Assembly: GCF_015832195.1 (NCBI RefSeq) | Contig: NC_052017.1 | Span: 76,199,801-76,263,800 of the forward strand | DNA from: Motacilla alba alba | Lineage: Eukaryota > Chordata > Aves > Passeriformes > Motacillidae | DNA length: 64,000 nucleotides | Direction: 5' to 3' | Shown here: positions 27,735-37,748 of the stretch, piece by piece | Layout of the letters: the number at the start of each line of letters is the position of its first letter | Numbering within the stretch: position 1 is the stretch's first letter | Program-made: the position numbers and the translations under genes | The notes under the pieces: model-generated | Seen by the model: only the letters and a program-made list of their open reading frames with translations | Database searches by the model: none | Told to the model about the DNA's origin: nothing

Positions 27735-27780
<46 letters not shown>

Positions 27781-30293
27781 GTAAAAAACATATTTGTTCA
27801 GAATAAAGGATTTTAAAACTTTAATTTTGGGTTCAGTTGCTTAAGATCAAATTTCTTAATTGAATTTAATAAAACAGTGGGTTTACTAAATAAAAATGTA
27901 TTGCCTCCTAGTTAATGTTAATGCTAAGATAAACAGACCTTTTTTAAGATGAAAAAGCCCTTCACATTTTGCTGTTGTTGTATTTTATCTTATTTTTACA
28001 ATATATTTGAATATTTTATTTAATATTAAAATACAAATTTATATTATTTATAATATATATTATACAGATATATCTATATCTATTAATATAACATGTCCTT
28101 AATATTTGTTCTAGCTAATATGTGACTCTGGCACAACAGTCTGCAGGCTCCATCTTGCTTGTTTTGGTTTGTTTGGTTTTTTGGTTCTTTTTTCTTTTTT
28201 TTCCTGTGGATGACTTCTGAGAGGGAAAAGAAAGAAAGTTCTGCTTAGTAAATCTTGATTTGTTGGTTGCTTCTGTACTCATATACACATTTTTATGAGG
28301 CAAGGATTTTCCATCTCAACTATTCCCACAGATTTTGTAAAAGAAAATTTAGTAGCAATAATCTAAAATACATTTTAAATATGCTATTTTGAGAAATCTC
28401 AATGCACTTTACATACCATTTTTAAGTTATTTCCTGCTGCTTGTGGTCTTATGCATGTCTCCCCAGCATTTCTCAGGATGGAAACAAAGGGAAGAAAAAA
28501 TAATACTTGAACGGATAAAATTAAAGCACTAATATTTTGTGAGACACTTCTTAATTTTAATGTATATCTAAAGTATAGTGATGACTAATCTATTTAAATA
28601 GATCATCTGTATATATAGAAATCTGTACAAGGAAACTGCATGCCTCAAGGTAAAAAATTATTTCCAATAATTTTCTATGAATCAGCAAAGAATGCAGAAA
28701 GGCAAGGAAACTAAAAAAGAAGCATATTATACTCAGAAACAAATGTGAGACCCAGAAAGGCTGGATTTTATCCCGGATCTAACTTAGACATCATACATCA
28801 TTTAACTGTAAAAAAAAAATCCTATTAAATCACATTTGAACTTATAAGAGATAATAATTCTTCATGTTGTATAAATCTTTTCAGAAATGGAATGCCAGAA
28901 TTTTAAGGGAATGGTGTCTTGGACTTCATAGGGATTGGGACAAGACTAAAGTGCTTTGGAAACAAGAAACAGGGTAATGCTAGATGTCTAAAAATTTATT
29001 TCTTTAGTTGAAAATGCCATACAGAGTTTCTTTTTGAGCTCCTGCACAACCACAAGAGACAGAAACCCACTGTCCTGAACTGAGTACTAGCAATGGAAAA
29101 TATGTCCTTTCTGTCTATTTCTAATGTACAGTAGTCTTGAAGTATTCTTCCATTGTTCTGACGAGGAATTGTTTTCAGCTAAGAGGTTTGGGATTCCATT
29201 ATTATTACGGACTTGAGAGAAACATAAGTTCAAACAAATAGCAGCCAAAAGAAACCTAATAAATTTTCTTCCACTGCAGTATTTTTTTGTCTGATTTCTG
29301 ATTTCTTTTACGGTTCTTCTTTAGGGATTTTGAATTTATTCAGTTGGGTTCCTATGAAACCTAGAAACAAAATTAGTTTAATTTTGTTTATGTTTATGTA
29401 GCTTATGTTTCTGTTTATGTAGCTTTATGATACTCAAAGAAGACCAATATTGGAAGAGTCCAATTTTTGTAGTTTCAGTTGCATGTTTTCAGACTCCTGG
29501 TGGACTGACTGATAAGGCGATAATCTTTGACATCATCAGATAACTGAACAAATGGTTACTTTAATGTAATTGTTTCTCTAAGGTTGAAGAAATATTTTAC
29601 TTTCAAGGTACTTGGCTTTAAGCACTACATCAACTTCCACACATATTCACATTTTATTATTGTAATAAAAGAGGTTACATTTTCCTTTTTGAGGTTGAGA
29701 CAATATTGTCAATATACTGAAAATACTGATATCAAAACAACATGAAATTCCTGTCAGTATGACATAATTTTATGATGTTCTAGATGATATTGGTTTGAAT
29801 TTATATAAAGCACAAGGTGTAAAAATGCACATTTTGACTGAAGCTTCCTGTCAGTATGCTCTAATATTGACTCAGAATTTTCAAAGCCCATTTCGGTGGC
29901 ATTCTTTCAAAACCCATTATAGACTAGGTATTTTTCCTCAAGCTGTGTGGTGTATAGAACATCAAAAACTCATGTGAAATGATTTAGCGATCACTATTTA
30001 ATGACACTGTAGCACTGATTTTGTTCTACTGCCAGATCAGGTCAATGATTTGTAGGTAAAAGTCAAAGGAACTGTTCTGAATCACCCAGGTTTTAATTAC
30101 GAGTGTTTTCACAGCTTGTGGGAGCCATGCTGTCGTACTGTATTTTAACATAAACAATCAGGAAATGCTTTTACAGGAACCACTGAAATGAAATTTTAGT
30201 TCCAATGACAGTCTTTGACTGAGTTCTTAGTACAACTTTGAATGTAATCTAATGTCAGAAACCAGAAAATTGCTGGTTTTAGTGATGAGTAAA
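23301..30293. other. AT-rich non-coding stretch up to the cadherin exon
   Basis: I recognise no gene. It contains a short (TA)n run (26527-26544), the (ATT)n/(AAT)n microsatellite (27688-27780), a T/G-rich tract (28161-28202) and a short direct duplication at 29391-29425 (14-base unit, period 21). The stretch around 28000-28090 is almost pure A/T. Confidence 0.55.
27688..27780. repeat. (ATT)n / (AAT)n microsatellite, self-complementary
   Basis: A run of ATT units (about 27688-27715) is followed by a short AT-rich junction and then by about 15 AAT units (27737-27780). Because the second block is the reverse complement of the first, the single strand can fold into a long A-T hairpin. It is probably polymorphic in length. 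Confidence 0.92.
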
Positions 30294-30318
30294 TGTCTTT
30301 CTTTCCTTTTCATATTAG
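30294..30318 (+). promoter_or_regulatory. CDH18: Predicted splice acceptor of the first coding exon
   Basis: A pyrimidine-rich tract ('tgtctttctttccttttcat') ends in TTAG at 30315-30318, and no other AG lies between the tract and the junction. It is the best acceptor in the few hundred bases before the start codon. It would place the exon start at 30319 and give a 252-base 5' UTR segment. This is a sequence-pattern prediction only. Confidence 0.55.
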
Positions 30319-30570
30319 AGAGAAAATGGTCGGCCGTGGAACTCTATTGTGAAGACCTCAGAAGAAATACAATTTTCCCAGTCAGCTTTTCATAATGTAA
30401 ATATAATTTGAGCTTTCCCAAATGGACAGCTAAACCATGAACAAGCAGAAAAACCTAATTTGGACTGTATTTCTGAAGCAGACTTCACCTTCTCTCTCGG
30501 GAACTTATTGAAGGATTACAGCTGAAAAGGACAAGAGAAAGAAAACCTTGAACAGGAATCTTAGCCTACA
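30319..30570 (+). other. CDH18: Predicted 5' UTR part of the first coding exon, with four uORFs
   Basis: The 252 bases between the predicted acceptor and the cadherin start codon carry four upstream AUGs, each closed by its own stop before the main start. They are at 30326-30352 (8 codons), 30395-30400 (AUG directly followed by UAA), 30422-30433 (3 codons) and 30437-30511 (24 codons). None overlaps the main ORF, so translation of cadherin would need leaky scanning or reinitiation. The extent depends on whether the acceptor at 30317-30318 is the one used. Confidence 0.5.
30437..30511 (+). other. Longest upstream ORF (24 codons) in the cadherin 5' UTR
   Basis: The frame runs from ATG at 30437 to TGA at 30509-30511 and ends 59 bases before the main start. 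Its context has A at -3 ('accATGa'), a reasonable initiation context, so it could capture scanning ribosomes. The predicted peptide has no recognised motif. It is more likely regulatory, if used at all, than a functional peptide. Confidence 0.3.
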
Positions 30571-30798
30571 ATGAGAATTACAAGTACATCTTGTATTTGC
30601 CCAGTCCTAGTTTGTCTCTGTTTTGTGCAGAGGTGTTATGCAGCTGCTCACCATGGCTCCATCAAGGTGACCAGAAATCAAACCAAACACATAGAAGGAG
30701 AAACAGAAGTGCATCATCGTCCAAAGCGTGGATGGGTGTGGAATCAGTTCTTTGTTTTAGAAGAACACATGGGACCAGATCCTCAGTATGTAGGAAAG
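30571..30798 (+). CDS. CDH18: Cadherin-18-like type II cadherin, first coding exon (76 codons)
   Basis: This exon encodes the N-terminus of a calcium-dependent homophilic cell-adhesion protein of the type II classical cadherin family, mainly neural and at the cell surface. The start ATG has A at -3. Residues 1 to about 25 form a signal peptide with the hydrophobic core PVLVCLCFV. Residues 26-53 are a short prodomain with an N-glycosylation sequon (N36-Q-T) and the furin-type site R50-P-K-R53. The mature protein would begin G54-W-V-W. W55 and W57 are the Trp2 and Trp4 that insert into the partner in type II strand-swapped dimers, and E64 corresponds to the calcium-ligand Glu11. The exon ends after QYVGK in phase 0 at AAG|GTAAGG, the usual junction in this family. 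By recalled sequence the signal peptide and prodomain match CDH18 far better than CDH7 or CDH12, which share only the region after RPKR. The remaining EC repeats, transmembrane and catenin-binding parts lie outside the window. Confidence 0.93.
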
Positions 30799-30804
30799 GT
30801 AAGG
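30797..30804 (+). promoter_or_regulatory. CDH18: Splice donor after the first coding exon
   Basis: AG|GTAAGG matches the donor consensus at +1 to +5 (only +6 is G rather than T). The frame upstream ends cleanly in QYVGK, the known phase-0 exon boundary of type II cadherins. If the intron were retained, the frame would add 16 unrelated residues and stop at 30847-30849. Confidence 0.88.
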
Positions 30805-33256
30805 TGGTTGTTCTCTTTTGGCTTTTGTTTGTTTTTTTCCATTCCCTGAAATGTGGCACTGATAAGAGGCAGATCATTCATCTCCTTAGATGGTACCTCT
30901 TCTTTTAAGGGAAGACACCTCTTAGATTGCTACATATATTTACAGTGAACTTGCCAGTTGCCTGTTAATACTGTGTTTATTATCAAAAGGATAAATAAAA
31001 GTATATAGGATGGAGATACTAAAATATGATAAAACAGTTTTTCTTCTGAGCTCAGCTGAACAGAGTATGTGCAGTTGATCCTGTTACATCAATTTCCAGA
31101 ATTCTAAATTCACGGGGTCACTGCTAATGGCTTTTCCAGACTATTTCATAATTATATTCAGTTCTGCTTCAGGGAATATTAAAAATGCAGTCTAAGCTCC
31201 ATAAGGTATTCATTCCACTCTGGGTGTAGGGTGGAAAAGGTCTCCTCCAAAAGGAAATCCTCTGTCGTTTTTTTCATAGGAGGAGATACAAGGTGTGTTA
31301 CTTGTTAGAGTTCCTCAGAAGTCCGTAAGAAAAAGCCCTGCATTTATATTCTGATATATACAGTGAACTTCAGACATAATGTTCAGACTAATGTAATTGA
31401 ACTGAAGCCTGGCCAGCTGAAGTCTGATTCATCATATGCAATGTCATCTGTAGAGCTTGGGTTTTAACTTGCATTAAATAACACGCAACTCTCTGTATAA
31501 CTTTAACCCATTATATTTTACAGAGGAAGTTTTGCTCTCCTTGATGACTGTCTTGCTGCATGATAGAATTTTTTTATTAGATAACCTACATTAATGAAAT
31601 CAGAGAAATACATAGAATATGAGGGGTAAAGTAAGATGGTTAATGGGGAAGAAGGCATGGAAAAAAGAATTATTTCATTTTAGTTTCCCTTGAAATTAGA
31701 AATTCTGAAAATTATTTTTTAGAAAGTGATGCAAGGGAACCAGTAGTCACTGAAATCACAGATGTCTGGTAGTAAGGGCTTCCAAATTTGAACAGTATCT
31801 TCTGAACTAAAAATAGGAAGTGGAGCAACTGTATTTAAGAGACTGTTAACACAAAGGCTGAAAAAAATATTCTGTTATGCCAAACTTATCAAAATACTAA
31901 GTATTTCAGAATGCCAAAAAATTACTGAGATATGTAAAGGAAATTTAAACTGAGAAAGGACCTTTCTAAATGAAGGTAATGATTTGCGTTGAAAGAGAAG
32001 CTTTTAAAAGGGGTAAGGGGATGAGGAGATATGCCTTCAGACTGGTTTACACTGATTATCATTTTCAGAAATGATTTTGGAATAGAAAAAAATGTTGCAA
32101 AAATATTGTTGATGCAAAGCTTTGCAGAAGAATCAAAACATTGTCTGAAAAGAGCTAGATTTTATGAATATGGTTTGGATATAGAAATAAAGAGTAAACC
32201 TTTACAGAACAGAATGTTCTGTACAGAACTATGTAATGAATTTTTGTAATACACTAGTGATTTATTGTAATTGAGAGAGGAAGAGAAATAGCTGGTTACC
32301 AGACCTAGTGTCATGTATGTTTTAAAGAAGGTGAATATGATACTAAGCTGCAAAAGATGATATATTAAAAATAAAAAAAAAAAAAAAAAGATAAAGGGCA
32401 CTGAAGCCATTGTGGAAAATAATGTTGACCTATTTGCCATTCTGGTTACTTTTGGCCAAGAAAAATGGTTTTATATGTGAAGCTGTACAGAAAGAATTGA
32501 ACATTATGGCTGGGATAGTAATGGAGAATAAAATATGTTTGTTTAATTATTTCCATAAATAATAGAAAAGGGCACATAATGTTCTATACATACACCTCTG
32601 AATAAACCACAATGAAAAATAAAAGCTATTTAAGTTGATTGCAATTTTACTTGAAAAAATAAGGTTTTGGTGGCTTTGAGTTAATTTAGAATTCACATTT
32701 AGTAAATTTAGAATGAAAACAAGAGTAAGTCAGATTCTGAAAGAGGCTACTAACAGGAAGAGAAAAAAATAAAAGCTGATGGTGTTTCAAAGTACAGCAT
32801 ATTTGTCTTTATGAAAGCATTTATAGACATGACTGCATGCCAGAACAGAAGCCTGGATTCAGTGAGCTAAAGCATGGTCCCTTTCAATTTTATGTTCTTA
32901 TGATGCTATTATATATTTCCTTTCATCCTCTGACCACTCTATTAATGCCACATTTACAGAGATCAATGAATAGAATTTCTTCCTATCCTTTGTGGTCAAA
33001 ATGTGACTGTATGCCTTGTTTGAGGACATTTCTCCCTCTGTACTTACCAGTTTTTCTCTCATTTTTCTCAAATAATTCCCTCTGGTGATCATAATTTTCT
33101 ACTGTGAGTACTTCACAACTTTAGTATGCTTGTCTTTGCAAAAGCTTTGTGGAACTTGAAAGCAACTGTACTCTATTTTCCATTTGGTGTGATTATTCTG
33201 ATGACCTGATTTGAAGAAAAGATCAATTATATTAGCTCAGGCATATACTTTCAATT

Positions 33257-33280
33257 AAAAAAAAAAAAAAAAAAAAAAAA
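33257..33280. repeat. 24-base poly-A run
   Basis: This is an uninterrupted run of A followed directly by a G-rich stretch (ggaggggtggggagg). No SINE or LINE body is recognisable on its left, so I do not call it a retroposon tail. Confidence 0.9.
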
Positions 33281-34285
33281 GGAGGGGTGGGGAGGAAAGC
33301 CTGAACTGAGACTGTCATAATATCAGTAATTAGCAAAATTTCAGTAGTGGTCATTAAACATGAAAAACAGACATTTTAGAAAAATAGATTTTTTACTAAT
33401 GTTGCATTAAACTGTACACACCTCATCAAGGTCTCCTTTTACATGCCTTTAATTTGACAAGTAATTTTCAAACAAAGCCCCTCAGTCATAAAGGAAGTCA
33501 GTGCTCTTCAATTCCAGGCTTCTGTTGGGTGGCAGCATGCTGTTAATTCTGTCAATTATTAATTCCGTAGACTACTCTGCTTCACTGGTGAGAGTTCTAC
33601 CATTTCAGATCTGTCCTTTCACATATTTCACACCGAATTTGGGAGTAACATCACAGAAAGCGGAGTCATTATGTACAATGGTGTTACAATGCTCACAGTC
33701 ATTGTCATGGAAATGCACAGTGAGCACAAGAATAGGGTAGGCCTTCTATGAAAATGGTAAGCTTTCTCATTCTTACTGTGAAATGACTGTCAAGAGGATG
33801 GATTAATTCACTGCCATCATCATAAAAACAGTGTTAGGACAACAAATTATCATTGTATTTTAGTCTCAAGCATCCCCCCATTCCTCAGTCATTTTTCCTT
33901 TTCTCCAAGGAAATGTCATTTGAAGAATTCTATATAGAATTAATTCCTACTAGCCATACTCACAAGGTTTTTCTAGGAACATGGCGAGGCACAGGTTAGC
34001 TTATTGTAGAAATGGAAAATGATCCTTTTGTAGATATTGTCTGCGGTTCTCAGATCATTGAGCTGGTTCCCCGCTGTTGCATGTGGGGCAAGTCTTCAGT
34101 GTTTCAAAGTATGTTTCGCCAATGAAAGAACCAAAAAAAAAAGTTTTGTATTTTAAAAAGTATCTTTACAGTATTTAAAACCACAGTGAATTCTTTCACC
34201 AAAATTATTAATTATTTGTGGACAGTTTCTGGAAAACTTCTGAATAATCAGTAGTATCTGGAAGCGTTAGTTCGGAGAGCCTAAT

Positions 34286-34297
34286 CACCTGCAGGTG
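34286..34297. promoter_or_regulatory. Back-to-back E-box palindrome CACCTGCAGGTG
   Basis: A perfect 12-base palindrome is made of two abutting E-boxes (CACCTG and CAGGTG), the class bound by Snail/Slug, ZEB and some bHLH factors. A third E-box-like CAAGTG follows at 34298-34303. It lies 3.5 kb inside the intron after the first coding exon. Function is inferred from the motif alone; the base motif is short and may be chance. Confidence 0.3.
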
Positions 34298-36993
34298 CAA
34301 GTGTTTGTGCGTGTGTCTGTGTGGGTGTGTTTGCAATGCAGAATCTGTGGAAATTTGAGAAAGGAAGATAAAATATCATTGCCTCAGATAAGTAACTTGA
34401 ATGCGCAGACTGAGCTTTCAGTTATATGAGACTTCTTGTCTTTTGTGTGTCATTGATGTAAATTTCTAATGAAATTATAGCCGTGAGTGCAGAAAGGGGC
34501 AGGGTTAGTGAAGGCACTGATGAGTCAGTTACCTGCTGCACCAGCTCAGAGGAATGAAGATTTTCCTGCAGAAATCTAGAAAAATTTGGGCTGTAGTACT
34601 CCAAGCTTTTACATGTCTCAGTTGTCACAGCTGATATCATTTACATTTCTCTTGCATTTTCTGCATGTTTCTAGATTAGATAACTCATGTCTCAACATTT
34701 GGAAAAAATAGAAAATAAAGAATTTTAGGAAATAAGTGAAAAAGACTACATGTTTCTGTCCATAACATTCTTCATTTTGAACGTTCACACCTCTGTCTCC
34801 AGAGGGTCTTGCTCCTTCTTAAAAGGTTATTTCTAAAAATCACTTGCACTGGAAGCAAGTCATAACTACACATTTGCTGTCCTTTTTCTTTGGAGAGGGA
34901 AGTAAGTAAGCAGTGATAAAATGAAGGTCACTGTGGATTTGGGGCTGAGTGAGTCATGCTATTAAGACTGAATAGCAGAGGAATATGATGCACAAGACTG
35001 AAAATTTATCTGTGAACCCTTTTGATCTCTGAAATACGAAACTTATATCTCTTAATTCACTTCAGATGACTTCTGAAGAGTAAATAAGAATGACTGTTCA
35101 GGTATTCAGATCTGCATTTGTTTTCAACTGCTTTTTTCTTCCTTAGTTTGGGGGATGGCGTTTCACTTAGTTCTTACATGTTTACCTGTAATGAAAAAAC
35201 AGTTTCAGATTAATGTTGATATAGGAGATAAGGAACTATGGAACAGCTGGAAATAAATGTGAATATAGGAAAGGGGAGAAGAAAGTAACAATTTTTAATG
35301 TGTCTTGAAATGTTTGTACTGAAAGTTAGATTAGGAAAGGAATCCCAGGTGTTACATTGGATTTACAAGTTAGCAGTTCTTCTAATTCATCCTTTTATTC
35401 TTGAAAACATAAATACAGCATAAAAGACTTGTCATTCAAAATTATTTTTTCAAAGCAATATGTGACATGTTATTGCAATAAGTTAGTTCTAACACAAGAC
35501 AGTGAATCTAATCTTCCCTGACCAGATCAAAAGAATTTCCCATCTCTGATTTAATGACAGTAAGGGGACATCATATATGTTTTGGAATAAGTGTCAAGGA
35601 AAAAAACAAAATTGGAGTTTAACAATTAAAGCATTTTTATTCCATTTTAGAGATTTACATTAAAAAAAAATCAGACTTTCCATCATTTTTAGCACAAGCA
35701 AATAGTTCCAAAATTTATTTTGATAAAAAGGAGTTTTATTTTATAGTAGAGAAAATTGAAAGGAAATTTTGGATGACATAGTCTAAATATTTTGTACATG
35801 ATTAGTTAGCCATTTTCATGCCTATGTAAGGTACACAAGTGTCATCAACAACAAAGGCAACTTCTCAAATAACATGCATCTCACTTTCTACCTTTTGGGT
35901 TGCTAGTTTCACAAACAATGTATTTATATAAAATAATTTTCCTCTATACCTAGGGAAAATGTAGTAGCAAGAACAACATGAATAATAAACCTGATGTCAG
36001 TATAGCACAACATTATATGGCCCGATATCACATTAGCCATCTTCTTTTCTATTGTAATTTTTACAAAAAAGCTAATTCAATATTCTTTCCAAACCCAAAG
36101 CTTTCCCAAATAAAAAGGCATGCGTATGTACTTGTTTTGTCCTGAGTTCTGCTGTACAGATAACTTTGCTGCCTTCTTCCTTCATTTGAGAAATGTCATT
36201 TGATTTCACATTTAAAGGTTGAAGGCATACTACTTGAATTCTACAAGTCACAAAATGCTGTGGACCCTTACATTTTTGGGTTTGGTTTTTTGTTTTTTGT
36301 TTTTGTTTTTTTTTTTTAAGTGGCATCTCTAAATATTTAAAGGTCATTTGAGGGAAAATCAGATCCAAGAGAAGAGAGAGCTTTCATCAGCCAGGTCAGT
36401 CTGACTTTCTTCCAGTGTGTCCAGCTATATCTGAGGTTTCCTGAAGCATGGCACTGTCAGGGGCATTTTGACTTGACAGACCAACCAAAGAAACAGAAAA
36501 GCATGAACATATTGAAGTTCAGTCCTAGTCCAAAGACACAGGATAAAGTGTTTACCTTGTTTAACTTCATTTAAGTCAACATGAAATTGCACCAAAAAGA
36601 AACTGGCTCTTTTATGTCAAAACAGCTACATTAAGTCTAATATGTCAAAGTAATAACTGTTTTTGTAAGGAAGCTTTATAGAGACTGTCAGTTTTGTATT
36701 GCAAAACATCAGCTCTCTACGTGAAGACTGTTATTTAAATTAATGGTTCAAAATAATTTTGTCAAGGTGATCTAATCTTCCTTGAAGTTATTATGGACTG
36801 AAGAACTTGATTTTTTTTTTAATATGTTTTACTTCTTATTCTCTCATGAATGTGCCACACCAGCAGACAATCTTCTTTACACTGAACAAGGACATTGATG
36901 AAACCAACATCTTTTGTGCAGAACTGCCACTTCTCACTTAAATCGTTTAGCAGTAATTTTTTGAGAGAAAATCCTGCCTTGTTGCCCCCTTTC

Positions 36994-37011
36994 TTTTTTT
37001 TTTTTTTTTTT
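36994..37011. repeat. 18-base poly-T run bordering the LTR-like fragment
   Basis: This T run lies immediately left of the GC-rich LTR-like fragment and marks a sharp composition change. Confidence 0.9.
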
Positions 37012-37024
37012 CTTTGGTCATGAA

Positions 37025-37748
37025 TGGATTTAACATTTCGAAGTGCCGGCAGTCCCGGGGCTGTGCCGGGGCTGCCCGGGCCAGCCCCAGGCGGTGCCAG
37101 CGGCTGCAGCGGCCCCAGCGCAGGGCACGGCTGAGCCCCTCAGCCCCGGGGAAAGCCTGGGCAAGGGAGGGCGAAACGCTGCCCGGCAGCCAGGGCTGAG
37201 CCAGGGGAAGCGAGCGAGAAACAGCCCTGCGAGCCCCGAGGGGACAGCGGGAGCAGGGCCGGGGGCAGGAGAGACCCGGCAGGGATGGCCCTGCGGCCTG
37301 GCAGAGAGCCCGGCGGGGCTGCGCTTTCCCTGAGGCTTTTGGAATGGACTCACGTAGGAACAGGGATAATGTGAGGAGAGAGGATGCAGAGGGGAGCTGC
37401 TAGGGGCTGCCTGCTGACCCCCATTCCCCATCCGCCTGTGCCCCTAGGGGAGAAGAGAGAGACCAGTAAGGACTGAACGTGAACTTGGGAAAAAGTCGGG
37501 TGTGGGGGGAAGTTGTTTTTAATTTTTTTGCATTTTTTTTCCTCAACAAGCAACATCTTTTAATTACCAAGAAATTTAATTCAATTTCCTCTTGTTAAAT
37601 GTGTTATAGGTACTAGTCAGTGACCTCTCCGTTTTTTCCCCAGCCTATGAACTTTGCTGCATTTCATTTTCTCCCTCTGTGGTCTTAAGAAAGAATACTG
37701 AGTGAGCTGCTGGGCTGGTGAATAGGAGTCAGCAAGACTGACTCAACA
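37025..37748 (+). mobile_element. GC/CpG-rich LTR-like fragment (probable diverged avian endogenous retrovirus LTR)
   Basis: A GC- and CpG-rich block (about 37040-37340) passes into a T-rich block with 'ggaagttgttttt' near 37509. An A/T block with 'aatttaattcaatttcctc' follows near 37572, and then 'cagtgacctctccg' near 37618. This order resembles an LTR family I recall as common in bird genomes. In that family a segment with 'gagaaaca...ccctgcagac' is followed by a purine-rich part, a 'gggggaaggtgtttt' block, then 'aataaatttaattt' and a 'gagtgatctctccctgtcc' block. The match is loose, and the tandem 'ctccagcgtggg'-type part of the family appears deleted. No internal viral genes are seen, so it would be a solo, degraded LTR. 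The long frames on both strands (for example 133 codons on the minus strand) are products of GC richness. Exact ends and family are uncertain. An unrelated CpG island is the alternative. Confidence 0.5.

Larger units (their letters stand above)
1..30318 (+). other. CDH18: Probable intron (partial) upstream of the first coding cadherin exon
   Basis: A good splice acceptor at 30317-30318 precedes the coding exon, so the DNA to its left is most simply the intron separating it from an upstream non-coding 5' UTR exon. Type II cadherin genes, CDH18 included, typically have non-coding first exons and very long introns. No other recognisable coding exon occurs here on either strand. If the acceptor is not used, part of this stretch would instead be 5' flanking DNA. 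Confidence 0.55.
30805..36993. other. Intronic AT-rich non-coding stretch
   Basis: No gene or mobile element is recognised. It contains A runs at 32373-32389 and 33257-33280 and a T/G-rich tract at 36273-36317. A CpG-retaining, lower-AT segment spans about 33490-34330 and includes an E-box palindrome (34286-34297). The latter segment looks different from its surroundings and could be regulatory. Confidence 0.5.

Noticed and set aside
37030..37431. 133-codon minus-strand frame rich in Pro, Ala and Gly, and overlapping plus-strand frames of 61 and 96 codons
   Set aside because: Stops are rare because the block is GC-rich. Composition is low-complexity, no domain is visible, and the block looks like an LTR fragment.
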